Positions 42,159-50,645 of a stretch of DNA of 60,662 nucleotides are shown in pieces. The notes below the pieces were generated by a model, which made no database searches, was not told where the DNA came from, and saw only the letters and a program-made list of their open reading frames with translations. Origin of the DNA: a virus. The stretch lies in the IMG/VR virus record IMGVR_UViG_3300005340_000041, positions 1 through 60,662 of that record. One strand, written 5' to 3'. Positions within the stretch are counted from its first letter, which is position 1. Each line of letters starts with the position of its first letter. The translations under genes and the position numbers were made by a program.

Positions 42159-42907
42159 GTGCTATTTTCCTTACTGTACAGAATCTCTTTGTATCCTGCT
42201 TCCCGCAAAAGCTCTTCAAATTCCCACAGAGAATAGTAGTAAAGCTGCTCACTTTTGCTATTATCGATTCTGCCGTCATCAGCAATGAAGTATTTATCAT
42301 GAGTCATAATACGCAAGTGATCATCCCACAACCAGCCGTGCAAATAATATCGCCAAGGGTCGCTCTCTGGCAGCAAATCCCACGTTCGAATATATTCGTC
42401 AGGAAGTACAGACAACATGCGTGCCACTTTTGGCGGCATTTTATATAACTCAAACAGGCCATAATCAGCCGTCTCGCGCATATACTTAAGGGTCTTTAAT
42501 GGCGCTTCTATGCCCATAGGCCGGAAATAATTGAAGCATCCGGTTATACACACAGCCAAATCAGCATAAGGACTATGGTTACTTGTTAATACATTCTCAA
42601 CCCGGAATCTGATGGGCCGTGTGTAGGACAAGCTGTTATACCAATCTTGTGCAAACTTTATACGGGACGCAGAAACGTCTATACCACAGCCTACGCTCAG
42701 CGATTCATCCAACGACATACCTATGAGCAATCGTCCATTTCCAGTTCCCACTTCTACAACACTAATTGGACGATTAAGAGGGTCTACTAGCCATCGATTA
42801 ATAAAATTAATTTGTGGCTGTGTTTTACCCAAAAGAGCAGCCCTATAGGCCGATAGTTGCTGCAAACTGAAACTTCTAAGGTCCTCTACACCGTCGTACG
42901 GATTCAT
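42134..42907 (-). CDS. SAM-dependent methyltransferase
   Basis: 257 residues from ATG 42907, in an ATGA overlap with the previous gene and after AAGGA. Class I Rossmann motif VVEVGTGNGRLLI (50-62) and GIDVSASRI follow. It sits two genes upstream of the NeuB-like synthase and may methylate a sugar or a carboxylate; the substrate is unknown. No DNA-methyltransferase motif was seen. Confidence 0.7.
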   Translation of the reverse strand: MNPYDGVEDLRSFSLQQLSAYRAALLGKTQPQINFINRWLVDPLNRPISVVEVGTGNGRLLIGMSLDESLSVGCGIDVSASRIKFAQDWYNSLSYTRPIRFRVENVLTSNHSPYADLAVCITGCFNYFRPMGIEAPLKTLKYMRETADYGLFELYKMPPKVARMLSVLPDEYIRTWDLLPESDPWRYYLHGWLWDDHLRIMTHDKYFIADDGRIDNSKSEQLYYYSLWEFEELLREAGYKEILYSKENSTCQVILAK

Positions 42908-43062
42908 GAGCATCCTTTTAGATTATGTATTATGTATGCAATCGATACTGCAAAAGCTATAATTAGAAACATTACTCCAAAAACGCGATCTATATCGTCC
43001 AGTATCCATTTGACAAAATCGATTAAGGTTTTCATTTTCATTGGAGACTCTTCGTATGCCAT
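42904..43062 (-). CDS. 52-residue membrane protein
   Basis: MAYEESPMKMKTL..., with GGGAG eight bases before the ATG, one transmembrane segment (VFGVMFLIIAFAVSIAYII) and a Cys near the end. Its TGA overlaps the ATG of the methyltransferase gene. Function unknown. Confidence 0.6.
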   Translation of the reverse strand: MAYEESPMKMKTLIDFVKWILDDIDRVFGVMFLIIAFAVSIAYIIHNLKGCS

Positions 43063-43709
43063 AACACTACTCCCTTAAACCACGTAATCTCGCACGGCGC
43101 AAACACACGAAACGACCAATGTGTTTGTCCCGTATCATTGTTCACAGGTACAACAAACTTGCGATCATTAATTTGAACAACCACTTCATATAAAATCTTA
43201 GAAGTCGGCCGATCTCCCTCCACTGTATATGATGTATACCAAAGCGGAGAATTATAACCGTGCCCGCACATCCACTCTAGTGGATTAATAGACGGGTCAT
43301 TAGTAAGCCGAATCTCTTCCAGCCAACCAAAAACAATCTGCCCACCACACCGTAGTGATGATTCGTATTCGGCTACAATTTTTGGATCATAACCTTTAGA
43401 TTTAATGGAAACCAACCAACTTTGCGCCTTAGCCAGATTCGCCACTGCGATAGGACTCATTTGATCATCAGAGAATTTGCAATCCGGGGAGGGAACCAAG
43501 GCGCCCGTTGAAACCGCCAACGAGGTAGCACGACGGCTAGTACGACCCGAAGGGGGTAACCAGTGATCAATCTCCGGCACTTGATCGAGCACGCCATTGC
43601 TCCTACGCGGAGCTGACAGTCCGGTTCCAACGGCTGACTGGCGCGCTCGGTCCAATGTCGGAGCTGTGGTACAGGCGAGAAGAAGGACTAAGAGCATGCT
43701 TGTTTTCAT
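43038..43709 (-). CDS. predicted lipoprotein
   Basis: 223 residues from ATG 43709, after AGGA. The signal MKTSMLLVLLLAC ends in a lipobox with C13. The mature part contains GWLEEIRLTND and a C-terminal beta region (EVVVQINDRKFVVPVNNDTG). It would be lipid-anchored outside the inner membrane. A superinfection-exclusion role is possible but untested. A longer frame upstream of the ATG is not used. Confidence 0.65.
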   Translation of the reverse strand: MKTSMLLVLLLACTTAPTLDRARQSAVGTGLSAPRRSNGVLDQVPEIDHWLPPSGRTSRRATSLAVSTGALVPSPDCKFSDDQMSPIAVANLAKAQSWLVSIKSKGYDPKIVAEYESSLRCGGQIVFGWLEEIRLTNDPSINPLEWMCGHGYNSPLWYTSYTVEGDRPTSKILYEVVVQINDRKFVVPVNNDTGQTHWSFRVFAPCEITWFKGVVLWHTKSLQ

Positions 43710-43755
43710 ACGAAAATCCTGTAAGGAGCAGGTGATGTCCCCACTCCTTTTTAGG

Positions 43756-44112
43756 TTAGAAGGCTTTACTGTTATACATAGCGGTAGAGCCAATAAATTG
43801 CTGCTTCCATCCCCACTCATCTCGGACATATGCTCGAAAATCTTGGTAAGTGAGTACAATCTCCGAATCCACGCTCATTTCAACCATATCCAATACTGCA
43901 TCATACTCTGCTGTATGATCCTGCGGCTCTACAAGACCAAGATATTGGTTAATTTTACGGCCAGCGCGGGCGTCTTCAAGGCTAGCGTCCAAAGCTTTGA
44001 TTACAGCTTTACGATACCCTTCCAATGCGTCCTCAAAAATAGCACGATGTTTAGAACGATTCGCTGTCAAGCGGTCTAGCAATTCCTCTTTTTTAACCTT
44101 GACGTTTTCCAT
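43756..44112 (-). CDS. conserved-type phage hypothetical protein
   Basis: 118 residues. The pattern LLDRLTANRSKHRAIFEDALEGYRKAVI, GLVEPQDHTAEYDAVLDM and VLTYQDFRAYVRDEWGW occurs together in many phage proteins of unknown function. The YQDFRAYVRDEW part is reminiscent of the FVxxVR tail but is probably the family's own sequence. Confidence 0.65.
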   Translation of the reverse strand: MENVKVKKEELLDRLTANRSKHRAIFEDALEGYRKAVIKALDASLEDARAGRKINQYLGLVEPQDHTAEYDAVLDMVEMSVDSEIVLTYQDFRAYVRDEWGWKQQFIGSTAMYNSKAF

Positions 44113-44114
44113 AA

Positions 44115-44411
44115 TTATTTCTTCTTTCTAGAATGCCTCTCCACCTTAACCATTGCGGTCAATTCATCGTCATCCACACCAATCACCGGCAAACCTTTTC
44201 TAAAAGACTCTCCAGAATCTCTTTGGATATTTGGAGAATTATAAATAACTTGAATGGGCTGAAATACGATGAAATGCTGACTATCATCACTCTCTGCCAA
44301 CGTTCGCACAGCTTCGATCGCCTCATCTAATGATGCGATTTTAGCACTACTTCCCTGACTATTAACATCACACATATCTTCTACTGTGTCTTCTCCTACA
44401 ACAAGATACAT
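44115..44411 (-). CDS. hypothetical protein
   Basis: 98 residues: mixed beta/alpha start (MYLVVGEDTVEDM), DEAIEAVRTLAES helix, and a basic tail (ERHSRKKK). It directly precedes the gene ending at 43756 by two bases. Function unknown. Confidence 0.55.
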   Translation of the reverse strand: MYLVVGEDTVEDMCDVNSQGSSAKIASLDEAIEAVRTLAESDDSQHFIVFQPIQVIYNSPNIQRDSGESFRKGLPVIGVDDDELTAMVKVERHSRKKK

Positions 44412-44414
44412 ACG

Positions 44415-44516
44415 TTATCCCTTCGTAGTTTTCGCCGCCGCTTTCATAATTGCGGGCTGCTGTGCCCGAGGAACGCCTTTCTTAAACCGATACTCTGCAA
44501 GCTGATCTACCTTCAT
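44415..44516 (-). CDS. 33-residue basic protein
   Basis: MKVDQLAEYRFKKGVPRAQQ..., coupled to the ParB-like gene by an ATGA overlap (start 44516, previous stop 44513-44515), which is the main support for it. Lys-rich end. Function unknown. Confidence 0.5.
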   Translation of the reverse strand: MKVDQLAEYRFKKGVPRAQQPAIMKAAAKTTKG

Positions 44517-45355
44517 CTTCTTGAGAGACGCTCGACCGACTTCAGCCTGCTTTTTTTTTGCCCCGCAGGCGTATACTTCACACGATCCCAACGATCCATA
44601 GGCAAGCGTTTCGATGACGTTGTAGCGTATCCGTAGTTATAAATCCCGGTAATAGCACGTCCCCACCCAACCCAACTACTCTGTCCACGATCACGGCGCT
44701 GGAGAGACATACCGCAAATCGTAGTTGGTGAATACTTCTTAAGCTTCTCGATTAGTATTTTGGTAACGGCTTCCGGGTATCGATGGAAGAATTGTGACAT
44801 ACCACCAATAGCCTCCGCCGAATACGCAGCATTATCGTCATATCCTTCGAATGCGGCCTGCAACGTGCCAAGCACAAGCTTCAAATGAGAAAGGCCGAAG
44901 TTGTCATACAGTTTGTAGAGAGAATTAACACTACGAATGGCCTTAGGATTGTGACTGTTGTCATGCGAGATAAGCAGGCCAAGCTCTTTAACCGTATGGC
45001 TAATAGTCTTCTCCCGTGTATTTCCGCCGATGAGATTCGCCTTAAAGCGATCAAACGTACTGACGTTGTGCTTTGTATTGAGCTGCACGAATAACCGGGC
45101 TTCCTCTTCATATGTCTTGTCGATAAAGACGAGCGCGGATAGTTCTGCCACGCCGATCTTCTGTGCGGCAAGCACACGGTGCTGACCATCAAGTACAGCG
45201 TATTCTCCGTTCTTTCGAAGATTGAGGATTACACATCCAGCAGCAGAATCATCCCACTTTGCAGCAATCTTATCAACGATATTCTGATTCACCCCGCCTT
45301 GATACTTATCAATCAACATTTCGCCTACAGGCACCCGAGCAGCAATCGTTTTCAT
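44513..45355 (-). CDS. ParB-like nuclease-domain protein
   Basis: 280 residues. EYAVLDGQHRVLAAQKIG (51-68) is the signature of the ParB/Srx-fold domain found in DGQHR-type phage proteins; the C-terminal half is helical and basic (KKSRLKSVERLSRR). Such proteins bind or nick DNA or use nucleotides. There is no obvious partition system nearby. The start at 45355 lacks a good ribosome-binding site. Confidence 0.7.
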   Translation of the reverse strand: MKTIAARVPVGEMLIDKYQGGVNQNIVDKIAAKWDDSAAGCVILNLRKNGEYAVLDGQHRVLAAQKIGVAELSALVFIDKTYEEEARLFVQLNTKHNVSTFDRFKANLIGGNTREKTISHTVKELGLLISHDNSHNPKAIRSVNSLYKLYDNFGLSHLKLVLGTLQAAFEGYDDNAAYSAEAIGGMSQFFHRYPEAVTKILIEKLKKYSPTTICGMSLQRRDRGQSSWVGWGRAITGIYNYGYATTSSKRLPMDRWDRVKYTPAGQKKSRLKSVERLSRR

Positions 45356-45369
45356 CGTCGAAAGAGGTC

Positions 45370-45597
45370 TTAAGCTTGCGCATTACTTGACTCCTTGCTC
45401 CTATTAGACCGCAAATAAAGGTTAGTACGCATTAGTTTGCTATTTAACATTGCACGCGCTCTAACCGCCCGCGTACGCCATCCCGGTTCTTTATGCTGCT
45501 CAGATCCGTATTCTGTAAGCTGAGCATCGATCTGCTGAATACGCTCCACTAGATCAATTCGTGCCAATTCAGCTTCTTCGACATTACGATAGTCCAT
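45370..45597 (-). CDS. hypothetical helical protein
   Basis: 75 residues, all-helical and basic (AELARIDLVERIQQIDAQLTEYG). It lies just before the ParB-like gene and may be a small coiled-coil protein. Function unknown. Confidence 0.55.
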   Translation of the reverse strand: MDYRNVEEAELARIDLVERIQQIDAQLTEYGSEQHKEPGWRTRAVRARAMLNSKLMRTNLYLRSNRSKESSNAQA

Positions 45598-45606
45598 ATA
45601 CTTCTC

Positions 45607-45846
45607 CTAATTTAATGGGGCAGATTCGCGCATTTGAAGCTTTTCTTTCTTCGGAGCAAATTCTTTGAGCCGCTTAATCTCCTGCCGCTGACGATAAATC
45701 CGATGAGACAGCTTACCGGATTCCATATGGGCAACCCGCGCTTCCAGCCGCAACATCTTTTCACGCGTAGAGCCATTATCAGAAAGCAAACCAATAATCC
45801 ATCCCATTGCAATTCCAATAATCAGACCACACAGAACTTCCAACAT
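45607..45846 (-). CDS. membrane-anchored coiled-coil protein
   Basis: 79 residues from ATG 45846 with AGGAG seven bases upstream. One transmembrane segment (VLCGLIIGIAMGWIIGLL) is followed by a basic coiled coil (REKMLRLEARVAHME...RQRQEIKRLKEF). Placed directly after the DNA polymerase, it may tether replication factors to the membrane; that is a guess. Confidence 0.6.
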   Translation of the reverse strand: MLEVLCGLIIGIAMGWIIGLLSDNGSTREKMLRLEARVAHMESGKLSHRIYRQRQEIKRLKEFAPKKEKLQMRESAPLN

Positions 45847-45857
45847 ACCAATTCTCC

Positions 45858-48527
45858 TTATTTCAGTGCTGCCCAATCATACGCCGAGCTTCCCTTTGCC
45901 GCGATCGGCACAGACAGCTCCATAGATTGTGCAGCTTCATATACGACTCGTTGAATTACTTCGTCCTCAACGCCTTCTTGTGTCTCTAGAATCACTTCAT
46001 CGTGTACGGTCAACAAAGGTTCACAATAAACTCCTTTCTCCCAATATTCCGGCAATACATTGTCCATAATTCGTTTGAGCCAGATTTTCAGCAAACCAGC
46101 AGCCGTCGACGTAACCGGCATATTAGCTGCCCACTTACGGGATTCTTCCCGGACACGATCAACACAGCTCCATACGCCCTGAACGTACCGACGACGGCCG
46201 AACAAATCTTCTACGTATCCAACAGATTCTGCCTGTGTATGGCAACGATCTATATAGTCTCTAACTCCGGGGTATGCTTCAAACCAATTGTTAATATAGT
46301 CAACACATTCATCTTTCGTGGTCGTAATGCCCAACAGTGCTAACTCACTATTCAACTTTCCAGCACCGCCGCCGTACATAATCAGAAAGTTGATTGTTTT
46401 ACTAAGCAAGCGTTCCTGTGTAGTAATTAGCTCCATCGGCTTATTGTAAATTAAAGACGCAGTTGCTCTGTGGATATCTTTCCCGGTACAGAATACGTCG
46501 ATCATATTTTGATCTTGGGAAAGATGCGCCGCAACGCGCAGCTCAATTTGGTCTAAATCCACAGAGACCAACCGGCATCCCGGTCGGGGGATAAATCCTT
46601 TACGTATGAGTCTTCCACGTTCTGAGCGTGTTGGCTGATTTTGTAGGTTTGGATCACGCGATGCCAACCGCCCCGTATGCGTAACATGGAGCAGAAATCG
46701 TGTATGAATCCAGCCATTAACATCCGCGTATCCCGGCAAAGTTTCAACATATGTGCCTAAAAGCTTAGATAATTCACGGTAATCGGTGATAATATCAACG
46801 GCTTCTCTAACGTCAGCGCGTCTAACATTCTTAATCTTCAGCGTTTCTAGCGTCTTTTCATCGGTAGAGCGCTTTCCGTGAAGTGTCTTAACCTTCAGAA
46901 TGTCGTATATAAACTCGGCGGTTTGTAGTGGCGAAGCAGGATTAATTGGCTTACCAGCCAATATAGTCAACTTCTTGCTCAACTCTTCCTGCTCACCACG
47001 AAACTGTACTTCTAAATTCTTAAAATGCTCTTTGTCAATCAATATGCCATTACGCTGCATACGATCGATAATAGGAATGATCCCCTTATCGATCTGATAT
47101 ACGTTCCACAAACCTTCCCGCCTAACAATCGGCGCCAGTTTATTGAACGTTCGCAGTGTAATATCTGCGTCTGCCGCTGAGTAATTCACCGCTGTTTCAA
47201 GTGGCACATCATCCAGCGTAACCTCCCTCATTCGCCCGATGTGATCTTCAACAGTCGAGCGAAGTGTGTTGTCAATCGATGTCCATCCTTCTCTAAGCCC
47301 AGTTCCACGTTCAAGTAACCCGCGTACGATTCGACCAATACTTCTAGGCTTAGTGACTCGCCCAACTCCATTGTTGTCGAAGACGAGTTTTGGAGCCGGG
47401 AGTGGCCACCCTGTTCCATCTCCTCCACATACGGAGCATTTTTGAGATTTAAGTTTGGCTGGTTGTCGTTTGTAGGGGACAAGCTCTTCTCCTGTTCCGC
47501 TACATAGGATGCATATGTTTTTGAGAACGAGTTGGAGATATTCTCGACAGATTTTCTCTTCGGCTTCTTTGACGACGTTTTCATAGTGCGGTTGTTTTAT
47601 CCCAAATAGTTTAAACGCTAACGGCTTCAATCCTCGGGGTAAGTGAGGCAGCAGATATGCCAAAAGCATCGTATCTTCAACACGATCAAGAGGAACAGGC
47701 GTATGTAACGCTTCCAATACCGGTATATCGTATAAGGCATTGTGCATTACGACTCGTTCCCGGAACGCCTGTCTTATGGCATCTTTGGCGGGACTGTCCT
47801 CACTCCCCCGAAGAACAAACGCGCGCCCCTCCTCAGCGCTGATTGAAAGACCCCACGGCTGCGAAACAGAACCTTCCGTATCCACCGCCACTAGGGCCGG
47901 TTGACCAAGTGAGAAATTGTCGTCAACCTCACTATAGTGTAGTACGCCTTGCGGCTCATAGCAAGAAATTTCACCACGGATCAGACGACCGACTTGCTGA
48001 AAATCCCAGAAAATCTGCTGATAATAACGTTCTGCCTGATGTAATCCTGCTGCCGGGTGTAAGCACACAATCATTCGCTTATCAGGATATCGTGGACAGA
48101 TCATCGGTACACCATGAATCTCGTCCATATTCACATCATCCCAATTTCCAGCACGAATATCTTTTACCCACTGTGTGAACGAATCACCATCAGACAGCAA
48201 CCAGCGTGCGGCAACCTTGCCCACTGCAATAATGATCTCTGGGTCACAGACCATTATTTCGGCCATCAGCTCTTCTTCATCACGCTGAATGTCAATTTCG
48301 GTCGGATCAGAGTCGTCTTCATCTGTACGATATTTGACTACATTAGTGATCGCAAAGTCCGACCGGCGCATTTTCGCAGCGCGTTTGAGATATACCCATT
48401 CAAGATCAGCTCCAGCGGCGCCCTGAAACGGGATACCGCTATTCGCCTCTACTTTTCCGGGTCCTTCCCCAATAATTAGATACTTACAGGGAAGCTTTCC
48501 CCAAATTGGAACCTTACGACCAATCAT
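45858..48527 (-). CDS. uracil-DNA-glycosylase/exonuclease/DNA polymerase A fusion
   Basis: 889 residues. Residues 1-185 look like a family 4 uracil-DNA glycosylase (GEGPGKVEANSGIPFQGAAG 20-39; TNVVKYR; LHPAAGL 156-162). A 3'-5' exonuclease follows (ExoI VAVDTEG 213-219, ExoII HNALYDIPVL 262-271, ExoIII YSAADAD 449-455), split by a zinc-finger insert (C339-x2-C342, C364-x2-C367). The family A polymerase has motif A SVDLDQIELR (655-664), motif B with K710 and Y718, and motif C VHDEV (841-845). The glycosylase part also holds DSFTQWVKDIR (115-125), like the FVxxVR tail. Confidence 0.9.
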   Translation of the reverse strand: MIGRKVPIWGKLPCKYLIIGEGPGKVEANSGIPFQGAAGADLEWVYLKRAAKMRRSDFAITNVVKYRTDEDDSDPTEIDIQRDEEELMAEIMVCDPEIIIAVGKVAARWLLSDGDSFTQWVKDIRAGNWDDVNMDEIHGVPMICPRYPDKRMIVCLHPAAGLHQAERYYQQIFWDFQQVGRLIRGEISCYEPQGVLHYSEVDDNFSLGQPALVAVDTEGSVSQPWGLSISAEEGRAFVLRGSEDSPAKDAIRQAFRERVVMHNALYDIPVLEALHTPVPLDRVEDTMLLAYLLPHLPRGLKPLAFKLFGIKQPHYENVVKEAEEKICREYLQLVLKNICILCSGTGEELVPYKRQPAKLKSQKCSVCGGDGTGWPLPAPKLVFDNNGVGRVTKPRSIGRIVRGLLERGTGLREGWTSIDNTLRSTVEDHIGRMREVTLDDVPLETAVNYSAADADITLRTFNKLAPIVRREGLWNVYQIDKGIIPIIDRMQRNGILIDKEHFKNLEVQFRGEQEELSKKLTILAGKPINPASPLQTAEFIYDILKVKTLHGKRSTDEKTLETLKIKNVRRADVREAVDIITDYRELSKLLGTYVETLPGYADVNGWIHTRFLLHVTHTGRLASRDPNLQNQPTRSERGRLIRKGFIPRPGCRLVSVDLDQIELRVAAHLSQDQNMIDVFCTGKDIHRATASLIYNKPMELITTQERLLSKTINFLIMYGGGAGKLNSELALLGITTTKDECVDYINNWFEAYPGVRDYIDRCHTQAESVGYVEDLFGRRRYVQGVWSCVDRVREESRKWAANMPVTSTAAGLLKIWLKRIMDNVLPEYWEKGVYCEPLLTVHDEVILETQEGVEDEVIQRVVYEAAQSMELSVPIAAKGSSAYDWAALK

Positions 48528-48810
48528 CTACAATCCCTGCCTTTTTGCGAACCTGTCTAACAAAAACCGTTAATTCATCTTCAACAAATTCCCAATACTG
48601 ACGCCGATACGCAACTTCAGGCGAATCTATCACAACTACATCCCCGATCTGATAATGATGATGCTCATATCCTACTGCTAACACCCTACCTTTTGCATTT
48701 TTAGTTTTATCCGACGGAATCTCGGTTATTCTGAACTCCGCACCAGCCTCAGCTCTCCCAAGCCAACGAATAACATCCTCAACTTGGAGCTTCCTATTGT
48801 TATCCTGCAT
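48514..48810 (-). CDS. beta-barrel-like protein with FVxxVR tail
   Basis: 98 residues. A beta-rich N-terminal part (EDVIRWLG...RITEIPSDKT...YQIGDVVVID) is followed by WEFVEDELTVFVRQVRKKAGIVDDWS, one of the best copies of the tail. It overlaps the start of the polymerase gene by 14 nt, so it is made just ahead of it. Function unknown. Confidence 0.75.
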   Translation of the reverse strand: MQDNNRKLQVEDVIRWLGRAEAGAEFRITEIPSDKTKNAKGRVLAVGYEHHHYQIGDVVVIDSPEVAYRRQYWEFVEDELTVFVRQVRKKAGIVDDWS

Positions 48811-48813
48811 CCT

Positions 48814-49257
48814 TTACTCCGATAATTCTAGTAGTACAGCTCTCGCTTCTTTCGCGCGTGTAGACTCCGTGCGAATCATAAGGCCGTCTGATACTACACG
48901 AACGCATCTCTGCGCTGTAGAGGGTTTAATTTTAACGGGAGAGTAATTCAGACAGAATTGGCAATCATTTGATGATACCGGAAAGCGCCAATTTGGACGA
49001 CTTTCGCCGCAAGTAAAGCAGCGTCTATGGGGTTCTTCACATCCGCAGAATTCACATGCACCATTCGCGCAAAATACGTGGTAGAGCAACTCACACGTAC
49101 AAGAGGTGCATACAACGCCGTTATCAGCCTCGACAGCGACATAACAAATCGCCAGCTCGATAAAGATGTCTAATAGCGGATCGTATCCTAAGGCTCTCTC
49201 AGAGATTTGTATATCTTCTGCGCCTTGGTCTTCCCAACACCCGGAATTTCCGTCCAT
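48814..49257 (-). CDS. multi-zinc-finger protein
   Basis: 147 residues from ATG 49257 (GGAG upstream), overlapping the ERCC4-type nuclease gene by 70 nt. At least three Cys pairs lie in the middle (CTSC, CEFCGC, CFTC, CQFC), which look like several small zinc knuckles or ribbons. It has no FVxxVR tail. Nucleic-acid or protein binding is likely. The long overlap makes the start uncertain. Confidence 0.5.
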   Translation of the reverse strand: MDGNSGCWEDQGAEDIQISERALGYDPLLDIFIELAICYVAVEADNGVVCTSCTCELLYHVFCANGACEFCGCEEPHRRCFTCGESRPNWRFPVSSNDCQFCLNYSPVKIKPSTAQRCVRVVSDGLMIRTESTRAKEARAVLLELSE

Positions 49258-49934
49258 GCTGATATCTCCGCATTCACCATATCTACAATCGTGGGGAAAT
49301 GAGCAGCAACACGCTTACTCAATTCATCACCAATTCCGGGAATCGAGGCCGCTATGAGCCTCTTTGTAGATGGTTTGTGGAGAAGTGTAGGCTGCTGTGA
49401 CTTATCCAGCCTAAATGCCGACGAATGCTTTTCATAGTCCTTACCCCACAAATGATACAGATTGAGAATCATTGAGGCAGACTCAGAACGATCTATAGAA
49501 CGTTTGATAACAATTCGCCCGACTTCAGCGATGGAGTTTAGCCAGTTATCAAACGCTCGATAGGTTGTTTGAGAGAATGACGACCATAACGGCTTGCCAT
49601 CTTTCCACGTCCGGAACTGTAGAATACCATTAGAACTCTCACCATACTCTCCTTCTATAAGAATGTACACCCGCTTATAGATTTGGGACATCTTCGGAAG
49701 CTGTTCGCCGGTGAGCCGCCCATCATGCATACACTGTAGCGCTTCTTTAGCCGTCTTATACTCTATACCAATAGGCATCGTAAACGGCCCCTCTGGTCCG
49801 CAGCCGAAAAACGCCGCATCGCCAGCATCTAGTGTGGTACGTTTACAAATATCTGGAGGGAGAAGAGGGATTAAACCCTTCGATCCCGCTCTACCATCAA
49901 TTAGGAGCAATTTGCTTCCTCTCTGGTTTGCCAC
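49188..49934 (-). CDS. ERCC4-type nuclease with helix-hairpin-helix motifs
   Basis: 248 residues. XPF/ERCC4-like core: LLIDGRAGS (10-18), GDAAFFG (38-44) and IGIEYKTAKE (56-65), where IEYKT replaces the classic ERKT. Two C-terminal helix-hairpin-helix motifs (IPGIGDELSKRVAAHF and IPGVGKTKAQKIY) bind DNA. It probably cuts branched or flap structures in recombination with the RecT-like and PD-(D/E)XK proteins downstream in the cluster. Confidence 0.85.
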   Translation of the reverse strand: MANQRGSKLLLIDGRAGSKGLIPLLPPDICKRTTLDAGDAAFFGCGPEGPFTMPIGIEYKTAKEALQCMHDGRLTGEQLPKMSQIYKRVYILIEGEYGESSNGILQFRTWKDGKPLWSSFSQTTYRAFDNWLNSIAEVGRIVIKRSIDRSESASMILNLYHLWGKDYEKHSSAFRLDKSQQPTLLHKPSTKRLIAASIPGIGDELSKRVAAHFPTIVDMVNAEISAWTEIPGVGKTKAQKIYKSLREP

Positions 49935-50128
49935 ACAAAAGCTTCAGAATCGTCCATCCAACGTGGATCATCCAAGGAGCGCAATTGGTATTCTACCATC
50001 CGACTAAAAGGGGTGTCTTCTAAAACTAAGCGAGCTATCAAGTACTTCCTGTCTTCCTCTATTTGCACTATCCTCCACCTAGTTCCTGATGGGGTCCATA
50101 TAATTGTATCTCCTACTTCATACGACAT
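49901..50128 (-). CDS. beta-barrel protein with FVxxVR-type end
   Basis: 75 residues, ATGA-coupled to the gene before it. It starts SYEVGDTIIWTPSGTRWRIVQIEED, a small SH3-like beta-barrel pattern, and ends WMDDSEAFVWQTREEANCS, a divergent copy of the tail. It overlaps the nuclease gene by 34 nt. Function unknown. Confidence 0.65.
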   Translation of the reverse strand: MSYEVGDTIIWTPSGTRWRIVQIEEDRKYLIARLVLEDTPFSRMVEYQLRSLDDPRWMDDSEAFVWQTREEANCS

Positions 50129-50379
50129 TTCGCTTTCCTCCGCGCTGACTTTACAAACTCTCCAAAATCGTCTAGTTCGACAAAACCTTCATCTATTGTC
50201 GGACTCCTAATAAGCTCTCCCCTCCGATACGTAACTGATCCTTCGTACTCTCTTTTATTTCTTCCGGGTCTCAAGCACTTCAATGTCCAATTATTAAACT
50301 CGTCTTTACCTACAATTTCCCATTTGGAATTATATGCACAAGCCCTCTTCCATTGATAAACGTCCCCAATCTCCGGCAT
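50113..50379 (-). CDS. beta-barrel protein with FVxxVR tail
   Basis: 88 residues. It starts PEIGDVYQWKRA..., like the 49901 and 194 proteins, then a beta-rich domain (KWEIVGKDEFNNWTLKCL) and ends VELDDFGEFVKSARRKAKCRMK. It overlaps the next gene by 16 nt. Function unknown. Confidence 0.7.
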   Translation of the reverse strand: MPEIGDVYQWKRACAYNSKWEIVGKDEFNNWTLKCLRPGRNKREYEGSVTYRRGELIRSPTIDEGFVELDDFGEFVKSARRKAKCRMK

Positions 50380-50382
50380 ACC

Positions 50383-50643
50383 TCATTCTCCGATTCCTGC
50401 CTTAGCTCTAACTTCGTGCACAAATTCTTCTAGCTCGTCTACAAGCTCCCATTGCTCACTAGGCCATTGGACCCTAGTCTGAACACCTACTTTATCCTTA
50501 TATTCCTCACTATTTCCCGCTGAAACCAGAGTTCCCATACATCCGAAACCAGTTATAGCAGTCAAATCTATATCCCATACTGTAGTATGAGCAGAACGCC
50601 TCCCTGCCCTATTCGGCTGCGGAACCATCCATCTATATAACAT
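50383..50643 (-). CDS. FVxxVR-tail protein
   Basis: 86 residues. N-terminal part with an RRSAHTTVWDIDLTAITGFG segment, probably beta-rich, and a tail WELVDELEEFVHEVRAKAGIGE. It lies immediately after the RecT-like gene. Function unknown. Confidence 0.7.
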   Translation of the reverse strand: MLYRWMVPQPNRAGRRSAHTTVWDIDLTAITGFGCMGTLVSAGNSEEYKDKVGVQTRVQWPSEQWELVDELEEFVHEVRAKAGIGE

Positions 50644-50645
50644 AC

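Noticed and set aside
43710-43859. Extended start of the lipoprotein gene
   Set aside because: It would bury the lipoprotein signal inside the chain; ATG 43709 has AGGA and a normal lipobox.
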